From Pseudomonas sp. MH9.2 (GTDB taxonomy: Bacteria; Pseudomonadota; Gammaproteobacteria; Pseudomonadales; Pseudomonadaceae), in NCBI RefSeq assembly GCF_034353875.1, contig NZ_CP133784.1:2880501-2944500 (forward strand): a stretch of 64,000 bases of DNA, in the 5' to 3' direction. The notes under the pieces were generated by a model that worked only from the letters and a program-made list of their open reading frames with translations, ran no database searches and was not told where the DNA came from. Positions 19,536 through 29,864 of this stretch are shown here, one piece after another. The translations under genes were made by a program, and so were the position numbers. Within the stretch, counting starts at the first letter, position 1, and each line of letters starts with the position of its first letter.

Positions 19536-20276
19536 TCACTTGGTTCCGGCACCATCGGGAACAAACACATAACCCACGCCCCAGACAGTCTGGATGTAGC
19601 GCGGTTTGGAAGGGTCCGGCTCGATCAAGCGACGCAGTCGCGAAATCTGTACATCGATGGAACGCTCCAACGCATCCCACTCGCGTCCACGGGCCAGGTT
19701 CATCAACTTGTCGCGGGTCAACGGCTCGCGGGCATGCATCACCAACGCTTTGAGCACCGCGAATTCGCCAGTGGTCAGCATGTGCACTTCATCGCCACGC
19801 TTGAGCTCACGGGTTGCCAGCGACAGTTCATAGTCACCGAATGTCACGGACTCATCTTCACTGCCTGGCGCACCGGGAACAGGCACCGCCTGACGACGCA
19901 ATACGGCTTTGACCCGTGCCACCAGTTCATCGGGGTTGAACGGCTTGGACAGGTAATCGTCAGCACCCAACTCCAGACCACGAATTCGGCTCAGCTCATC
20001 GCCTTTGGCGGTCAGCATGATGATAGGCACCTGATTGTTCGCAGCACGCAAGCGGCGGCAAGCGGACAGCCCGTCTTCACCCGGCAGCATCAAATCGAGG
20101 ACAACGAGGTGGAAAACCTCGCGTGCGAGCAGGCGATCCATTTGCTCGACGTTGGCCACGGCGCGCGCGCGATAGCCTTTGCTGGTGAAAAAACGCTCTA
20201 ACAGGCTGCTTAATCCTGGGTCGTCGTCAACGATGAGGATTTTTTCGCCTTCAGCAGGTTGTGCAGTACTGCTCAT
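19536..20276 (-). CDS. ompR: OmpR-type response regulator (AmgR/OmpR)
   Basis: Receiver plus winged-helix DNA-binding response regulator, partner of the following EnvZ-type kinase. 246 residues. Receiver: ILIVDDDPGL acidic pocket, phospho-acceptor Asp in LVVLDLMLPGEDG near residue 60, conserved Thr in IIMLTAKGDE and Lys in DDYLSKPFN. The Trans_reg_C domain ends with SRLRRLIEPDPSKPRYIQTVWGVGYVF (shown in part: QTVWGVGYVF). ATG 20276 follows AAAGGAGCATCTA, an excellent site. The 230 bases to divergent tex hold both promoters. In P. aeruginosa the orthologue AmgR controls envelope proteases and modulators. Confidence 0.97.
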   Translation of the reverse strand: MSSTAQPAEGEKILIVDDDPGLSSLLERFFTSKGYRARAVANVEQMDRLLAREVFHLVVLDLMLPGEDGLSACRRLRAANNQVPIIMLTAKGDELSRIRGLELGADDYLSKPFNPDELVARVKAVLRRQAVPVPGAPGSEDESVTFGDYELSLATRELKRGDEVHMLTTGEFAVLKALVMHAREPLTRDKLMNLARGREWDALERSIDVQISRLRRLIEPDPSKPRYIQTVWGVGYVFVPDGAGTK

Positions 20277-20508
20277 TAGATGCTCCTTTGATCTCGGTGC
20301 GCATTATGGCGTAGCTGCCGGTTTACGTACTGTGTGCATTGTTAGCAGATTTTTCCTGAGTCGCCAGCAACGGTTGTTGGTAGCCCTCGTGAAAGGGCGC
20401 AATCCCCCTATTCAGAGATCGCTGGGTATAATGCGCCGCCTTGAAGTCAGGTAGCGCCTGACAATGGCCAATCGCGTTTTATTTGCTCACAATTTGCCAG
20501 GTGGTTTT

Positions 20509-22836
20509 ATGGACAGCATCAACAGCCGCATCGCCGAGGAACTCGGTGTCCGCCCACAGCAGGTCGCAGCGGCCGTCGCTCTGCTGGATGAAGGCTCAAC
20601 CGTGCCGTTCATCTCCCGTTACCGTAAAGAAGTGACCGGCAGCCTTGATGACACCCAGTTACGCCACCTGGAAGAGCGCCTGCGCTACCTGCGCGAACTC
20701 GACGAGCGGCGCATCAGCATCCTTGCGAGCATCGAAGAGCAAGGCAAGCTGACCCCGGAGCTGGCGCGCGACATCAAACTCGCCGACACCAAAACCCGCC
20801 TCGAAGATTTGTACCTGCCCTACAAACAAAAGCGCCGCACCAAGGGCCAGATTGCCCTGGAAGCTGGCCTGGGCGAGTTGGCCGACGGTCTGTTCAACGA
20901 CCCGACCCTGAACCCGGAAAGCGAGGCAGCACGGTTTGTCGACGCGGAAAAAGGCGTGGCCGATGTGAAAGCCGCCCTCGAAGGCGCCAAATACATCCTG
21001 ATGGAGCGCTTCGCCGAAGACGCCAACCTCCTGGAGAAACTGCGCAGCTTCCTCAAACACGAGGCTGTTCTCAGCGCCCGCGTGGTAGCTGGCAAGGAAG
21101 AAGCCGGCGCCAAGTTCCGCGATTACTTCGAACACGACGAACCCCTGAAAAGCATGCCATCGCACCGCGCCCTGGCCATTTTTCGCGGTCGTAACGAAGG
21201 TTTTCTCAGCTCATCCCTGAAAGTTGGCGAAGAGCTGCCTGGCGCCATGCACCCGTGTGAAATGATGATCAGCGAGCGTTTCGGCCTGCAAAACCAGAAT
21301 CGCCCCGCCGATAAATGGCTGGCCGAAGTGGTCCGCTGGACCTGGAAGGTCAAGCTCTACACCCATTTGGAAACCGACTTGTTGGGCGAACTGCGCGACG
21401 GCGCGGAAACCGAAGCGATCAATGTGTTCGCGCACAATCTGCATGATCTGCTGCTGGCGGCACCGGCTGGCCCTCGCGCCACCTTGGGCCTGGACCCTGG
21501 TCTGCGCACCGGGTGCAAAGTGGCGGTGGTCGACGCGACCGGCAAGCTGCTCGATTACGCGACGGTTTATCCGCACGTACCCAAGAATCAGTGGGACCAG
21601 ACCATCGCCGTGTTGGCCGCACTGTGCGCCAAGCATTCGGTGGACCTGATCGCTATCGGCAACGGCACTGCCAGCCGCGAGACCGATAAACTGGCCGCCG
21701 AACTGATCAAAAAATACCCAGGTCTGAAAATGACCAAAGTGATGGTGTCCGAAGCCGGTGCCTCTGTGTACTCGGCTTCCGAGCTGGCTGCCAAGGAATT
21801 CCCGGAGCTGGACGTGACGATCCGTGGCGCGGTGTCGATTGCCCGCCGCCTGCAAGACCCGTTGGCCGAACTGGTGAAAATCGATCCGAAATCTATCGGT
21901 GTCGGTCAGTACCAGCACGACGTTTCGCAGCTGAAACTGGCGCGAGGCCTGGATGCGGTGGTCGAGGACTGCGTGAACGCTGTTGGCGTCGATGTGAATA
22001 CCGCATCGGTTGCCTTGCTCGCCCGCATCTCTGGCCTGAACACCACGCTGGCGCAAAATATCGTCGCTCACCGCGATGAAAACGGCGCCTTCAAGACCCG
22101 TGCTTCGTTGAAGAAAGTCAGTCGCCTCGGCGAAAAGACTTACGAACAGGCTGCCGGCTTCCTGCGTGTAATGAACGGCGACAACCCACTGGATTCCTCG
22201 GCAGTTCACCCGGAAGCCTATCCGCTCGTAAAACGCATCGCCGCTGAAACAGACCGTGATATCCGTTCGTTGATTGGCGACGCTAGCTTCCTCAAGCGCC
22301 TTGATCCGAAAAAATACACCGATGAAACTTTCGGCCTGCCGACCGTCACCGACATTCTGCAAGAGCTGGAAAAACCGGGCCGCGACCCTCGCCCCGAGTT
22401 CAAGACAGCCGAGTTCCAAGACGGCGTCGAAGAGCTCAAGGACCTGGAGTTGGGGATGATCCTCGAAGGCGTGGTCACCAACGTGACCAACTTCGGCGCT
22501 TTCGTCGATATCGGCGTGCATCAGGACGGTCTGGTCCATATCTCCGCGCTGTCCGAGAAGTTCATCAAGGACCCGCGTGAAGCGGTCAAGGCCGGTGACG
22601 TGGTCAAGGTCAAGGTCATGGAAGTCGATATCCCGCGCAAACGCGTCGGCCTGTCGATGCGCATGAGCGACACCCCAGGCGAGAAAATCGACGGTGCCCG
22701 TGGCGCGCGTCCTGGGTCTGCTCCTCGCTCGCAACAACAAACCACGCCCCGCAAGGAAGCCCCGGTAGCCGCAGCACCGACCAATAACGCAATGGCTTCG
22801 TTGTTCGCCAACGCCAAACAGTTGAAGAAACGTTGA
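20509..22836 (+). CDS. tex: Tex: S1-domain transcription accessory protein
   Basis: Conserved nucleic-acid-binding protein first known from Bordetella toxin expression, probably acting on transcription or RNA. 775 residues from ATG 20509 ([19 protein letters not shown]), preceded by AGGTGG; an ATG 15 codons earlier has no such site. Regions: N-terminal helical Tex_N with [16 protein letters not shown], YqgF/RuvC-like domain ([29 protein letters not shown]), two helix-hairpin-helix motifs, and a C-terminal S1 domain ([20 protein letters not shown]). The tail is a Ser/Pro/Gln-rich disordered segment. It overlaps the thioesterase gene by one base, so both are on one transcript. Confidence 0.97.
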   Translation: MDSINSRIAEELGVRPQQVAAAVALLDEGSTVPFISRYRKEVTGSLDDTQLRHLEERLRYLRELDERRISILASIEEQGKLTPELARDIKLADTKTRLEDLYLPYKQKRRTKGQIALEAGLGELADGLFNDPTLNPESEAARFVDAEKGVADVKAALEGAKYILMERFAEDANLLEKLRSFLKHEAVLSARVVAGKEEAGAKFRDYFEHDEPLKSMPSHRALAIFRGRNEGFLSSSLKVGEELPGAMHPCEMMISERFGLQNQNRPADKWLAEVVRWTWKVKLYTHLETDLLGELRDGAETEAINVFAHNLHDLLLAAPAGPRATLGLDPGLRTGCKVAVVDATGKLLDYATVYPHVPKNQWDQTIAVLAALCAKHSVDLIAIGNGTASRETDKLAAELIKKYPGLKMTKVMVSEAGASVYSASELAAKEFPELDVTIRGAVSIARRLQDPLAELVKIDPKSIGVGQYQHDVSQLKLARGLDAVVEDCVNAVGVDVNTASVALLARISGLNTTLAQNIVAHRDENGAFKTRASLKKVSRLGEKTYEQAAGFLRVMNGDNPLDSSAVHPEAYPLVKRIAAETDRDIRSLIGDASFLKRLDPKKYTDETFGLPTVTDILQELEKPGRDPRPEFKTAEFQDGVEELKDLELGMILEGVVTNVTNFGAFVDIGVHQDGLVHISALSEKFIKDPREAVKAGDVVKVKVMEVDIPRKRVGLSMRMSDTPGEKIDGARGARPGSAPRSQQQTTPRKEAPVAAAPTNNAMASLFANAKQLKKR

Positions 22837-23219
22837 TGGTCATCCCCGAAGGGCTGACCCAGAGCGCTTATTTCAAGATGCTCGGCTGCCAGCTGCAGCG
22901 CCTGGACGACGGCGTTGCCGAAGTCAGCCTGGCGCTGGAACCTCACCTGCGCAATCGCGGCAACGTGATGCATGGCGGTGCGATCTTCAGCCTGGTCGAT
23001 ATCGCCATGGGGCTGGCCTGTTCCAGCTCCCACGGTTTCGATCAGCAGAGCGTGACGGTCGAGTGCAAGATCAACTACGTCCGGGCTGTGTCCGAAGGCG
23101 AGGTGCTGTGCATCGCTAAGGTGCTGCATGCCGGGCGGCGCACGCTGGTTGTCGAGGCAGAAGTGCTGCAGGGCGACAAACTGGTCGCAAAAGCACAAGG
23201 GACGTTCGCAGTCATCTAG
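22836..23219 (+). CDS. PaaI-type hotdog-fold thioesterase
   Basis: 127-residue hotdog-fold protein predicted to hydrolyse acyl- or aryl-CoA thioesters; substrate unknown. The signature [21 protein letters not shown] holds the HGG and acidic catalytic region near residues 45-60; the strand [17 protein letters not shown] is typical of the 4HBT domain. Start ATG 22836 shares its A with the tex stop codon (TGATG), a coupled start. The gene ends 199 bases before gshA. Confidence 0.9.
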   Translation: MVIPEGLTQSAYFKMLGCQLQRLDDGVAEVSLALEPHLRNRGNVMHGGAIFSLVDIAMGLACSSSHGFDQQSVTVECKINYVRAVSEGEVLCIAKVLHAGRRTLVVEAEVLQGDKLVAKAQGTFAVI

Positions 23220-23418
23220 CTGTCGCACGTCGATTTGGGTTAATTTCGGCACTGCGAAAACAGTGTCGGAATTTTCTGTTCGGGCTGCGGCCAGACCAAG
23301 TAACGGGCATCGGCGTTTCAAACCAAAACCAGGCGACAACGCCAGTTCCTCTCTTCACCCTTGTAGACCGTCATTTCCACCCCCATATTGGGGCGACCGA
23401 CGCGTGAAGGAATCCAAC

Positions 23419-25005
23419 TTGAGCGAACTTCTCAACCGCCGCCTGGCTCTGCTTAGCGAGCGCACTAACCTCTCCCTGATGGAGCAGTGCCTGCACGGGA
23501 TTGAGCGTGAATGCCTGCGCGTGACGGGCGAAGCACGCCTGGCGCAGACACCGCACCCGGAACAACTGGGCGCAGCGCTGACCCACGAGCAAATCACGAC
23601 CGATTACTCCGAGTCGCTGCTTGAGTTCATCACGCCCGCGCTGCCGGACCCGGCCGAAACCCTGTCCAGCCTGGACAAGATCCATCGATTCGCCTACAGC
23701 AAGCTCGGCAACGAGTACCTGTGGAGCCCTTCGATGCCGTGTCCGCTGCCAGCCGAAGAAGATATCCCGATTGCCTACTACGGCACCTCGAATATCGGTC
23801 AGCTCAAGTACGTCTATCGCAAAGGCCTGGCCTTGCGGTACGGCAAGACCATGCAGTGCATCGCCGGCATTCACTACAACTTCTCCTTGCCGGAAAAAGT
23901 CTGGCCGCTGCTCAAGCAGGCCGAAGGCTTTGTCGGCACGGACCGCGACTATCAGTCGGCGTCCTATATCGCCCTGATTCGCAACTTCCGCCGTTACAGC
24001 TGGCTACTGATGTACCTGTTCGGCGCCTCGCCGGCACTGGATGCAAGCTTCTTGCGCGGTCGCTCGCATCAGTTGGAGCAATGGGACGCCGACACGCTGT
24101 ACCTGCCCTACGCCACCAGCCTGCGCATGAGCGATCTGGGCTACCAGAGCAACGCCCAGGCCGGCTTGACCCCGTGCTACAACGACTTGACCAGCTACAC
24201 CGACAGCCTGCGTAAAGCGGTGGCGACGCCGTATCCGCCGTATGTCGAGATCGGCACCCACAAGGATGGCGAGTGGATTCAGCTCAACACCAACATCCTG
24301 CAGATCGAAAACGAGTACTACTCCAACATTCGCCCTAAACGCGTGACCTACTCCGGCGAACGTCCGATTCAGGCGCTGGTGGCCCGTGGCGTGCAATACG
24401 TTGAGGTCCGCTGCCTGGACATCAACCCTTTCCTGCCTATGGGTATCGATTTGCAGCAAGCGCGCTTCATCGACGCGTTCGTGCTGTATTGCGCCCTGCA
24501 GGACAGCCCGCAACTGGCGAACAACGAATGTACCAACGCAGCCTCGAACTTCCTGACGGTGGTCAAGGAAGGTCGTCGTCCGGGTCTGGAATTGCGGCGT
24601 AACGACACCACGATCGACTTGAAAGCCTGGGCCACCGAGTTGCTGGAAAAAATCGCACCGTTGTCGCAGCTACTTGATCAGAGCCACGGCGGCGAAGAAC
24701 ACGTTAAAGCCCTGGCCGCGCAATTGGCCAAGGTCAACGATTCTTCACGGACACCTTCGGCACAAGTGCTGGCAAGCATGACTGAACACAAGGAAGGCTT
24801 CACCGCGTTCTCCTTCCGTCAGAGCCAGGTACACGCTGAGTACTTCCGCAGCGAACCGTTGAGCGCTGAAGAACAGTTGCACTTCGAAACCCTGGCCCGC
24901 AACTCAATTACCCAACAGGTCGAGCTGGAGCAAACCGAAGAGATTGTCGATTTCGATACGTTTGTCGGTTCGTATCAAGCAAGCATTTTGGCGATCAGTA
25001 ACTGA
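23419..25005 (+). CDS. gshA: Glutamate-cysteine ligase
   Basis: Forms gamma-glutamylcysteine from glutamate, cysteine and ATP, the first step of glutathione synthesis. The frame is open far upstream, but homology begins at [20 protein letters not shown], so I place the start at TTG 23419, which has AAGGA seven bases upstream; 528 residues agree with the proteobacterial class I enzyme. Diagnostic segments: [39 protein letters not shown] and [15 protein letters not shown]. Uncommon TTG initiation could keep expression modest. A long inverted repeat after the stop separates it from convergent argA. Confidence 0.95.
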   Translation: MSELLNRRLALLSERTNLSLMEQCLHGIERECLRVTGEARLAQTPHPEQLGAALTHEQITTDYSESLLEFITPALPDPAETLSSLDKIHRFAYSKLGNEYLWSPSMPCPLPAEEDIPIAYYGTSNIGQLKYVYRKGLALRYGKTMQCIAGIHYNFSLPEKVWPLLKQAEGFVGTDRDYQSASYIALIRNFRRYSWLLMYLFGASPALDASFLRGRSHQLEQWDADTLYLPYATSLRMSDLGYQSNAQAGLTPCYNDLTSYTDSLRKAVATPYPPYVEIGTHKDGEWIQLNTNILQIENEYYSNIRPKRVTYSGERPIQALVARGVQYVEVRCLDINPFLPMGIDLQQARFIDAFVLYCALQDSPQLANNECTNAASNFLTVVKEGRRPGLELRRNDTTIDLKAWATELLEKIAPLSQLLDQSHGGEEHVKALAAQLAKVNDSSRTPSAQVLASMTEHKEGFTAFSFRQSQVHAEYFRSEPLSAEEQLHFETLARNSITQQVELEQTEEIVDFDTFVGSYQASILAISN

Positions 25006-25007
25006 CG

Positions 25008-25053
25008 CCATCGCGGCAGGACGTGCAGTTACAAGCACGTTCCGCCGCGATGG
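25008..25053. terminator. Long palindrome between gshA and argA
   Basis: 19-base arms (CCATCGCGGCAGGACGTGC and GCACGTTCCGCCGCGATGG) pair with one mismatch around AGTTACAA. It begins two bases after the gshA stop and lies ten bases from the argA stop, so it probably ends both transcripts; the CATCGCGG ends resemble REP elements. No U tract. Confidence 0.7.
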
Positions 25054-25062
25054 ACACAGCCC

Positions 25063-26361
25063 CTACAACGCCTTCTCGAAGATCTTCGAATTGCGCTGAT
25101 AGTTGTAAAGCGATGCTCGTGCGCTGGGCAGGCGGTCGACGCTGCTCGGCTCAAACCCACGCTCACGGAACCAATGCGCGGTGCGGGTGGTGAGGACGAA
25201 CAGGGTCTTCAAGCCCTTCGCCCGGGCCCGGGCTTCAATCCTCTCCAACAGTTCATCGCCACGCCGGCCATGGCGGTATTCCGGGCTGACGGCCAGGCAG
25301 GCCAACTCGCCAGCATCTGAATCGGCGATCTGGTACAGCGCGGCACAGGCAATGATCAGCCCTTCGCGCTCGACCACGCTGAATTGCTCGATCTCGCGCT
25401 CCAATACTTCGCGCGAACGGCGCACCAGAATCCCCTGCTCTTCCAGCGGAGTGATCAAATCCAGCAAACCGCCGACGTCTTCAATCGCCGCCTCACGCAC
25501 CAGTTCAAACTGCTCTTGCGCGACCAGCGTGCCGCAACCGTCGCGGGTGAACAGCTCGGTCAACAAAGCACCGTCTTCGGCGTAACTGATGATATGGCTG
25601 CGACCGACACCGCCACGGCACGCTTGCGCCGCTGCATCGAGCAGTTCGGCCTGATAGTTGCTCCCCAGCCTTAGCATGTGCGCCGGAACTTGTTGTGGAC
25701 GCAGCTCGCGCACCAACTTGCCCTGGTCATCCAGCAGGCCGCTCTCGGCACCGAACAGCAGCAATTTATCCGCGCCCAGGTCAATGGCGGCGCGGGTGGC
25801 GACGTCTTCGCAGGCGATGTTGAACGTCTCCCCCGTCGGCGAATACCCCAGCGGCGACAGCAACACGATGGAGCGCTCGTCGAGCAGGCGGTTGATGCCT
25901 TTGCGGTCGACCCGGCGCACTTCGCCTGTGTGGTGATAATCCACGCCTTCGACCACACCAATCGGCCGCGCAGTCACCAGATTGCCACCCGCCACGCGCA
26001 AGCGCGAACCCTGCATCGGTGAAGCGGCCATGTCCATGGACAGGCGTGCTTCGATAGCGACACGCAGGGAGCCTACCGCGTCGATGACGCATTCGAGGGT
26101 CGCCGCATCGGTGACCCGCAAATTACGATGGAATTGCGGTGTCAGGCCGCGCGCCGCCAGACGGCTTTCAATCTGCGGGCGAGAGCCGTACACCAGCACC
26201 AGTCGCACGCCGAGGCTGTGCAACAGCACCAGGTCATGGACGATATTGCCGAAATTCGGATGATCTATACCGTCGCCGGGCAGCATGACAACAAAGGTGC
26301 AATCGCGGTGGGCATTGATGTACGGCGAAGCGTGGCGAAGCCAGTTAACGTAGTCGGGCAT
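25063..26361 (-). CDS. argA: Amino-acid N-acetyltransferase (N-acetylglutamate synthase)
   Basis: Acetylates glutamate with acetyl-CoA, the entry step of arginine synthesis, and is normally inhibited by arginine. Start ATG 26361 (MPDYVNWLRHASPYIN) gives 432 residues, the length I recall for the Pseudomonas enzyme. The N-terminal amino-acid-kinase-like domain (residues ~1-290) binds arginine (LVLVYGSRPQIESRL, VLLSPLGYSPTGE), and the C-terminal GNAT domain holds LACLAVSPEYRHGRRGDEL and TRTAHWFRERGF. It follows argE by 146 bases on the same strand, an arginine-pathway pair. Confidence 0.96.
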   Translation of the reverse strand: MPDYVNWLRHASPYINAHRDCTFVVMLPGDGIDHPNFGNIVHDLVLLHSLGVRLVLVYGSRPQIESRLAARGLTPQFHRNLRVTDAATLECVIDAVGSLRVAIEARLSMDMAASPMQGSRLRVAGGNLVTARPIGVVEGVDYHHTGEVRRVDRKGINRLLDERSIVLLSPLGYSPTGETFNIACEDVATRAAIDLGADKLLLFGAESGLLDDQGKLVRELRPQQVPAHMLRLGSNYQAELLDAAAQACRGGVGRSHIISYAEDGALLTELFTRDGCGTLVAQEQFELVREAAIEDVGGLLDLITPLEEQGILVRRSREVLEREIEQFSVVEREGLIIACAALYQIADSDAGELACLAVSPEYRHGRRGDELLERIEARARAKGLKTLFVLTTRTAHWFRERGFEPSSVDRLPSARASLYNYQRNSKIFEKAL

Positions 26362-26507
26362 GACTTGAAGAGCCTGTAAAAGATTGGACGAACGCGTAAG
26401 AACACACACAGCACTGTGGTGGTTATCGTCGGAACAGGCTTGGCAACACGCGCATTCTCCTTCTATTTAGAGCCCAACGGCTTCGAAATCACTTGAGCTG
26501 ACCCGAC

Positions 26508-27656
26508 TCATGCGGGGGTCAGGCAATAATGTTCAACCAACTGACGTAATAGACGCACCGTAGGCTGCAAGCGTGACATTTCAAGGTATTCGCCTGGCTG
26601 ATGAGCACAGGCAATGTCACCAGGGCCCAAAACCAGGGTTTCGCAGCCCAGGCGCTGAAGATAAGGCGCTTCGGTGCCAAACGCTACTGCCTCGGCGCGA
26701 TGCCCGGTCAGACGTTCGGCGACGCGCACCAATTCGGCATCGGCGGCCTGTTCGAACGGCGGCACTTCGGGAAACAGCGGCGCATAGTCTATTTGCACCT
26801 TATGCAGTTCTGCCAGCGGTTGCAGCTTCTGCCGAATCGCGGCACGCAACACCTGCGGGTCCATGCCCGGCAGGGGCCGCATGTCGAACTCCAGCGAGCA
26901 TTGACCGCAAATCCGGTTCGGGTTGTCACCGCCATGAATGCACCCGAAGTTCAGGGTCGGCTGTGGCACGCTGAACTGCGGGTTGTGGTATTCGCCTTGC
27001 CATTGCTGACGCAGGCCCTTCAATTCGCTGATCGCCGCGTGCATCGCCTCCAGCGCGCTGTGACCCAGACTCGGGTCGGACGAATGGCCGCTGCGGCCGA
27101 GAATATTGATGCGCTCCATCATTACGCCCTTGTGCAGGCGAATCGGCTTGAGCCCGGTCGGCTCACCGATCACCGCCGCACGACCCAAAGGACGACCCGC
27201 TGCGGCCAACGCTCGAGCGCCGGCCATGGAGCTTTCTTCATCGCAGGTGGCGAGAATCAACAACGGTTGCTTGAACGGTTGATCGAGCAACGGCTGCACT
27301 GCTTCGATGACCAAGGCAAAGAAGCCTTTCATGTCGCAACTGCCCAGCCCTACCCAACGCCCATCGACCTCGGTCAGTTTGAGCGGATCGGTTTGCCACA
27401 GCGCGCCATCGAACGGCACGGTGTCGCTGTGCCCAGCCAATACCAGACCGCCCGGGCCGCTGCCGAAACTCGCCAACAGGTTGAACTTGCCGGGCGACAC
27501 CTGCTGAATGTCACAGGCAAACCCCAGATCACCCAGCCAGGTCGCCAGCAGATCGATCACGGCACGGTTGGATTGATCCAGCGCGGGCTGGGTGCAACTC
27601 ACCGACGGCGCTGCAATCAACGCGGAAAACTGGTCTTTCATGGACGGCAAGGGCAT
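26508..27656 (-). CDS. argE: Acetylornithine deacetylase
   Basis: Zinc M20-family deacetylase that releases ornithine from N-acetylornithine. 382 residues, usual length. Metal ligands are visible in VLAGHSDTVPF (His, Asp), LGSCDMKG (Asp), ATCDEESSMAGA (Glu pair), and ACAHQPGEYL (C-terminal His); the dimerisation domain spans roughly residues 180-290. ATG 27656 has AGGAG seven bases upstream. Pseudomonads typically also carry argJ, which recycles acetyl groups, so this gene may be auxiliary; that is family knowledge rather than sequence evidence. Confidence 0.93.
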   Translation of the reverse strand: MPLPSMKDQFSALIAAPSVSCTQPALDQSNRAVIDLLATWLGDLGFACDIQQVSPGKFNLLASFGSGPGGLVLAGHSDTVPFDGALWQTDPLKLTEVDGRWVGLGSCDMKGFFALVIEAVQPLLDQPFKQPLLILATCDEESSMAGARALAAAGRPLGRAAVIGEPTGLKPIRLHKGVMMERINILGRSGHSSDPSLGHSALEAMHAAISELKGLRQQWQGEYHNPQFSVPQPTLNFGCIHGGDNPNRICGQCSLEFDMRPLPGMDPQVLRAAIRQKLQPLAELHKVQIDYAPLFPEVPPFEQAADAELVRVAERLTGHRAEAVAFGTEAPYLQRLGCETLVLGPGDIACAHQPGEYLEMSRLQPTVRLLRQLVEHYCLTPA

Positions 27657-27798
27657 GAGTAATCTCCTCGTTTGAGCACCATCATAGGGCTATCGGCCCC
27701 CATGAATAAACATGTCCTGTACACTGTTCGGCCTCAGCAGCCACGTATTTGCAGGCTGCGCTCCCGTTATTAGCGATTAGCGCTTGGATTCCCCGGCC

Positions 27799-29166
27799 AT
27801 GCAGAAAGAAACCGAAATCAAACTCCGCGTCAGCCGCGAAACCCTCGCCGCCCTGCGCGACCACCCACTGCTGAAAAAGCGCAACAAAAGTGGCTGGGAA
27901 CGCCTTGAGCTGTTCAATCAGTATTTCGACACGCCTGAACGCGACCTGGCAAATGCCAAAGTGGCCCTGCGCCTGCGCCGTGATGGCGACGCGATCATTC
28001 AGACGTTGAAGACTCGCGGGCAAAGCGTTGCTGGCCTGTCCGAGCGCAATGAATACAATTGGGATCTGCCCAAAGCCAAGCTCGACCTTAAAAAGCTCGA
28101 TGGCGAATGCTGGCCGGAAGAGCTGGCCGAGCTGGATAAAAAGACCATCAAACCGGCGTTCACCACCGACTTCGTCCGCGAACGTGCGGAAATCGCCTGG
28201 GGTCGTGGCAAGGCTAAAGTCGTGATTGAAGCTGCTCTGGACCTAGGCCGGGTAGTTGCTGGCAAGCAGGAAGAAGAAATCTGCGAACTGGAGCTGGAAC
28301 TGCGCGAAGGTGATCCTTCCGCGCTGCTGGAGCTGGCCGCTGAACTGGCTGCCACGCTGCCGTTGATGCCCTGCGACATCAGCAAAGCCGAGCGTGGCTA
28401 TCGCCTGTTCGACGCCAATAGCTACTCACTGAGCCTACCGGCACCTGAACTGACCGCAGAAATGCCGCTGGACGACGCCTTCGCCGCGCTGGCCTGGCAT
28501 TTGTTGGCCAGCAGCCAGCGTCTGGCTGAGCAGTACCGTTTCAACGGCCACTGGCGTTTGTTGCAGGATTGGGTGGCGTTGCTGTCCGAACTGCGCGCGT
28601 TGGTTGGCAGCCTGGGTCAGGCCGCGCCACGCACCTCGACCCACGAGTTGCGCGCATCGCTGGACGCCTTGCTCGAAGACTGGCGCCCGCTGGTCCAGGC
28701 CGGTCAAGACGACCCCGACGTCCGCACCGAAGCGCCCGCCCAGTTCATCGAAGAGCTTACCGACACCCGTTGGGGCCTGTTCTCCTTGAACACCTCGCGC
28801 TGGCTGCTGGCTCGCAGTTGGACCGCTGACCGCAACACCCGCGGCAACCGCCAGGGCGCGGCGCAACTGGCTAACTGGGTACCGCGCCTGCTGGCTGAAG
28901 AAGCGACTTCGCTGCAATTGGGTCGCTATCAGCAACAACCGGAAGACCTGGCGGAACAACTGCCGCGCATAGAACGCATTCAGGCCTGGCTGCATTTGGC
29001 CCGTGGCGTACTGGATTTGCCAGAGTTGGACCGCTTGTACGGCGAGCTGAACAAACTTGAGCAATTGGCGCTTGAGCCGATCAGCGACGAAATCCTCGAC
29101 GCGCGCGTGCAACAGACCGTTGTGGTGTTCCAAAGCCGCGCATGGAAGACCTTGCTGCGGTTGTAA
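27799..29166 (+). CDS. CYTH and CHAD domain protein (inorganic triphosphatase-like)
   Basis: 455 residues with an N-terminal CYTH tunnel domain (about 1-205) and a C-terminal CHAD helical domain (about 230-450). The ExExK motif appears at the start as KETEIKLRV; further tunnel residues lie in LRLRRDGDAIIQTLK and EICELELELREGDP. CHAD parts contain conserved His/Arg, for example VHELR-like THELRASLDALL. The E. coli relative YgiF hydrolyses inorganic tripolyphosphate, and CHAD domains bind polyphosphate, so a link with ppx/ppk metabolism is plausible. I use ATG 27799; the TTG five codons upstream is not supported. Confidence 0.9.
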   Translation: MQKETEIKLRVSRETLAALRDHPLLKKRNKSGWERLELFNQYFDTPERDLANAKVALRLRRDGDAIIQTLKTRGQSVAGLSERNEYNWDLPKAKLDLKKLDGECWPEELAELDKKTIKPAFTTDFVRERAEIAWGRGKAKVVIEAALDLGRVVAGKQEEEICELELELREGDPSALLELAAELAATLPLMPCDISKAERGYRLFDANSYSLSLPAPELTAEMPLDDAFAALAWHLLASSQRLAEQYRFNGHWRLLQDWVALLSELRALVGSLGQAAPRTSTHELRASLDALLEDWRPLVQAGQDDPDVRTEAPAQFIEELTDTRWGLFSLNTSRWLLARSWTADRNTRGNRQGAAQLANWVPRLLAEEATSLQLGRYQQQPEDLAEQLPRIERIQAWLHLARGVLDLPELDRLYGELNKLEQLALEPISDEILDARVQQTVVVFQSRAWKTLLRL

Positions 29167-29179
29167 TACCGACTTCACA

Positions 29180-29240
29180 AATGAATTCGCCCCACAAGGA
29201 TTGCATGTTTTCCGGGGGAGCGAATTCAAATGCGAATGGC
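29180..29240. repeat. REP-like inverted repeat
   Basis: Arms ATGAATTCGCCCC and GGGGGAGCGAATTCAAAT flank about 20 bases between the convergent CYTH/CHAD and Lrp genes. The pattern GAATTCGC...GCGAATTC is a frequent extragenic palindrome type in fluorescent pseudomonads. Confidence 0.6.
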
Positions 29241-29265
29241 CTGACGCGGTCCACCTGGCACCCCG

Positions 29266-29736
29266 TCAGCCCAATATCGGCAAACTCGTGGTGGATTTGA
29301 TCTCTGACAACGCCACCGTCGAGTTGACCTCCTGAATCCCCGGCACCAGCGATAACTTCTCAAAGAAGAACCGCTCATAAGCCTCGATATCCGCAGTCAC
29401 AATGCGCAGCAAAAAGTCCACCGACCCCATCAGCACATAACACTCCAGCACCTCCGGAAAACCGCGAATGGCTTCGGTAAACTCCGTGAAGTTGGAGCGG
29501 CCATGGGCATTGAGTTTTACCTCGGCGAAAATTTGCGTATTGAGGCCGATTTTCTTGCGGTCCAGCAATGTGACCTGACGTCGGATTACCCCCTCATCCT
29601 TGAGACGCTGAATGCGCCGCCAACACGGCGATTGCGACAAGCCGACCTGTTCGGCAATTTGCGCGCTGGAGAGCGAAGCGTCTTCCTGCAGCAACGCCAG
29701 AATTTTCCGATCATAGAGGTCCAGCTCGCCTTGCAT
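29266..29736 (-). CDS. Lrp/AsnC-family transcriptional regulator
   Basis: 156-residue regulator with an N-terminal helix-turn-helix (DRKILALLQEDASLSSAQIAE, shown here in part: LSQSPCWRRIQRLKDEGVIR) and a C-terminal RAM/ACT effector domain (VLECYVLMGSVDFLLRIVTAD). ATG 29736 has AGGAG six bases upstream. The divergent gene 129 bases away encodes a small ACT-like protein, making it the likeliest target; the intergenic region includes AT-rich runs suitable for Lrp-type wrapping. Ligand unknown, probably an amino acid. Confidence 0.92.
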   Translation of the reverse strand: MQGELDLYDRKILALLQEDASLSSAQIAEQVGLSQSPCWRRIQRLKDEGVIRRQVTLLDRKKIGLNTQIFAEVKLNAHGRSNFTEFTEAIRGFPEVLECYVLMGSVDFLLRIVTADIEAYERFFFEKLSLVPGIQEVNSTVALSEIKSTTSLPILG

Positions 29737-29864
29737 AAAAATCTCCTATTCACAGATAAACCTGCATTAACAAGTCGCAATAAGGCTAATCCAATCGATC
29801 ATCGATAAGAAATTTCTTTTTCCGTATGCAAAAATCTCCCTCAGTAGAAACAGGAGAGGCCCGC

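Noticed and set aside
21211..22740. Long open frame antisense to tex (509 codons)
   Set aside because: Composition rich in His, Arg, Gln and Val is typical of antisense translation of high-GC genes; tex is unambiguous on the plus strand.
23128..23418. N-terminal extension of GshA
   Set aside because: The frame is open upstream but overlaps the thioesterase gene, and homology and a ribosome-binding site both begin at TTG 23419.
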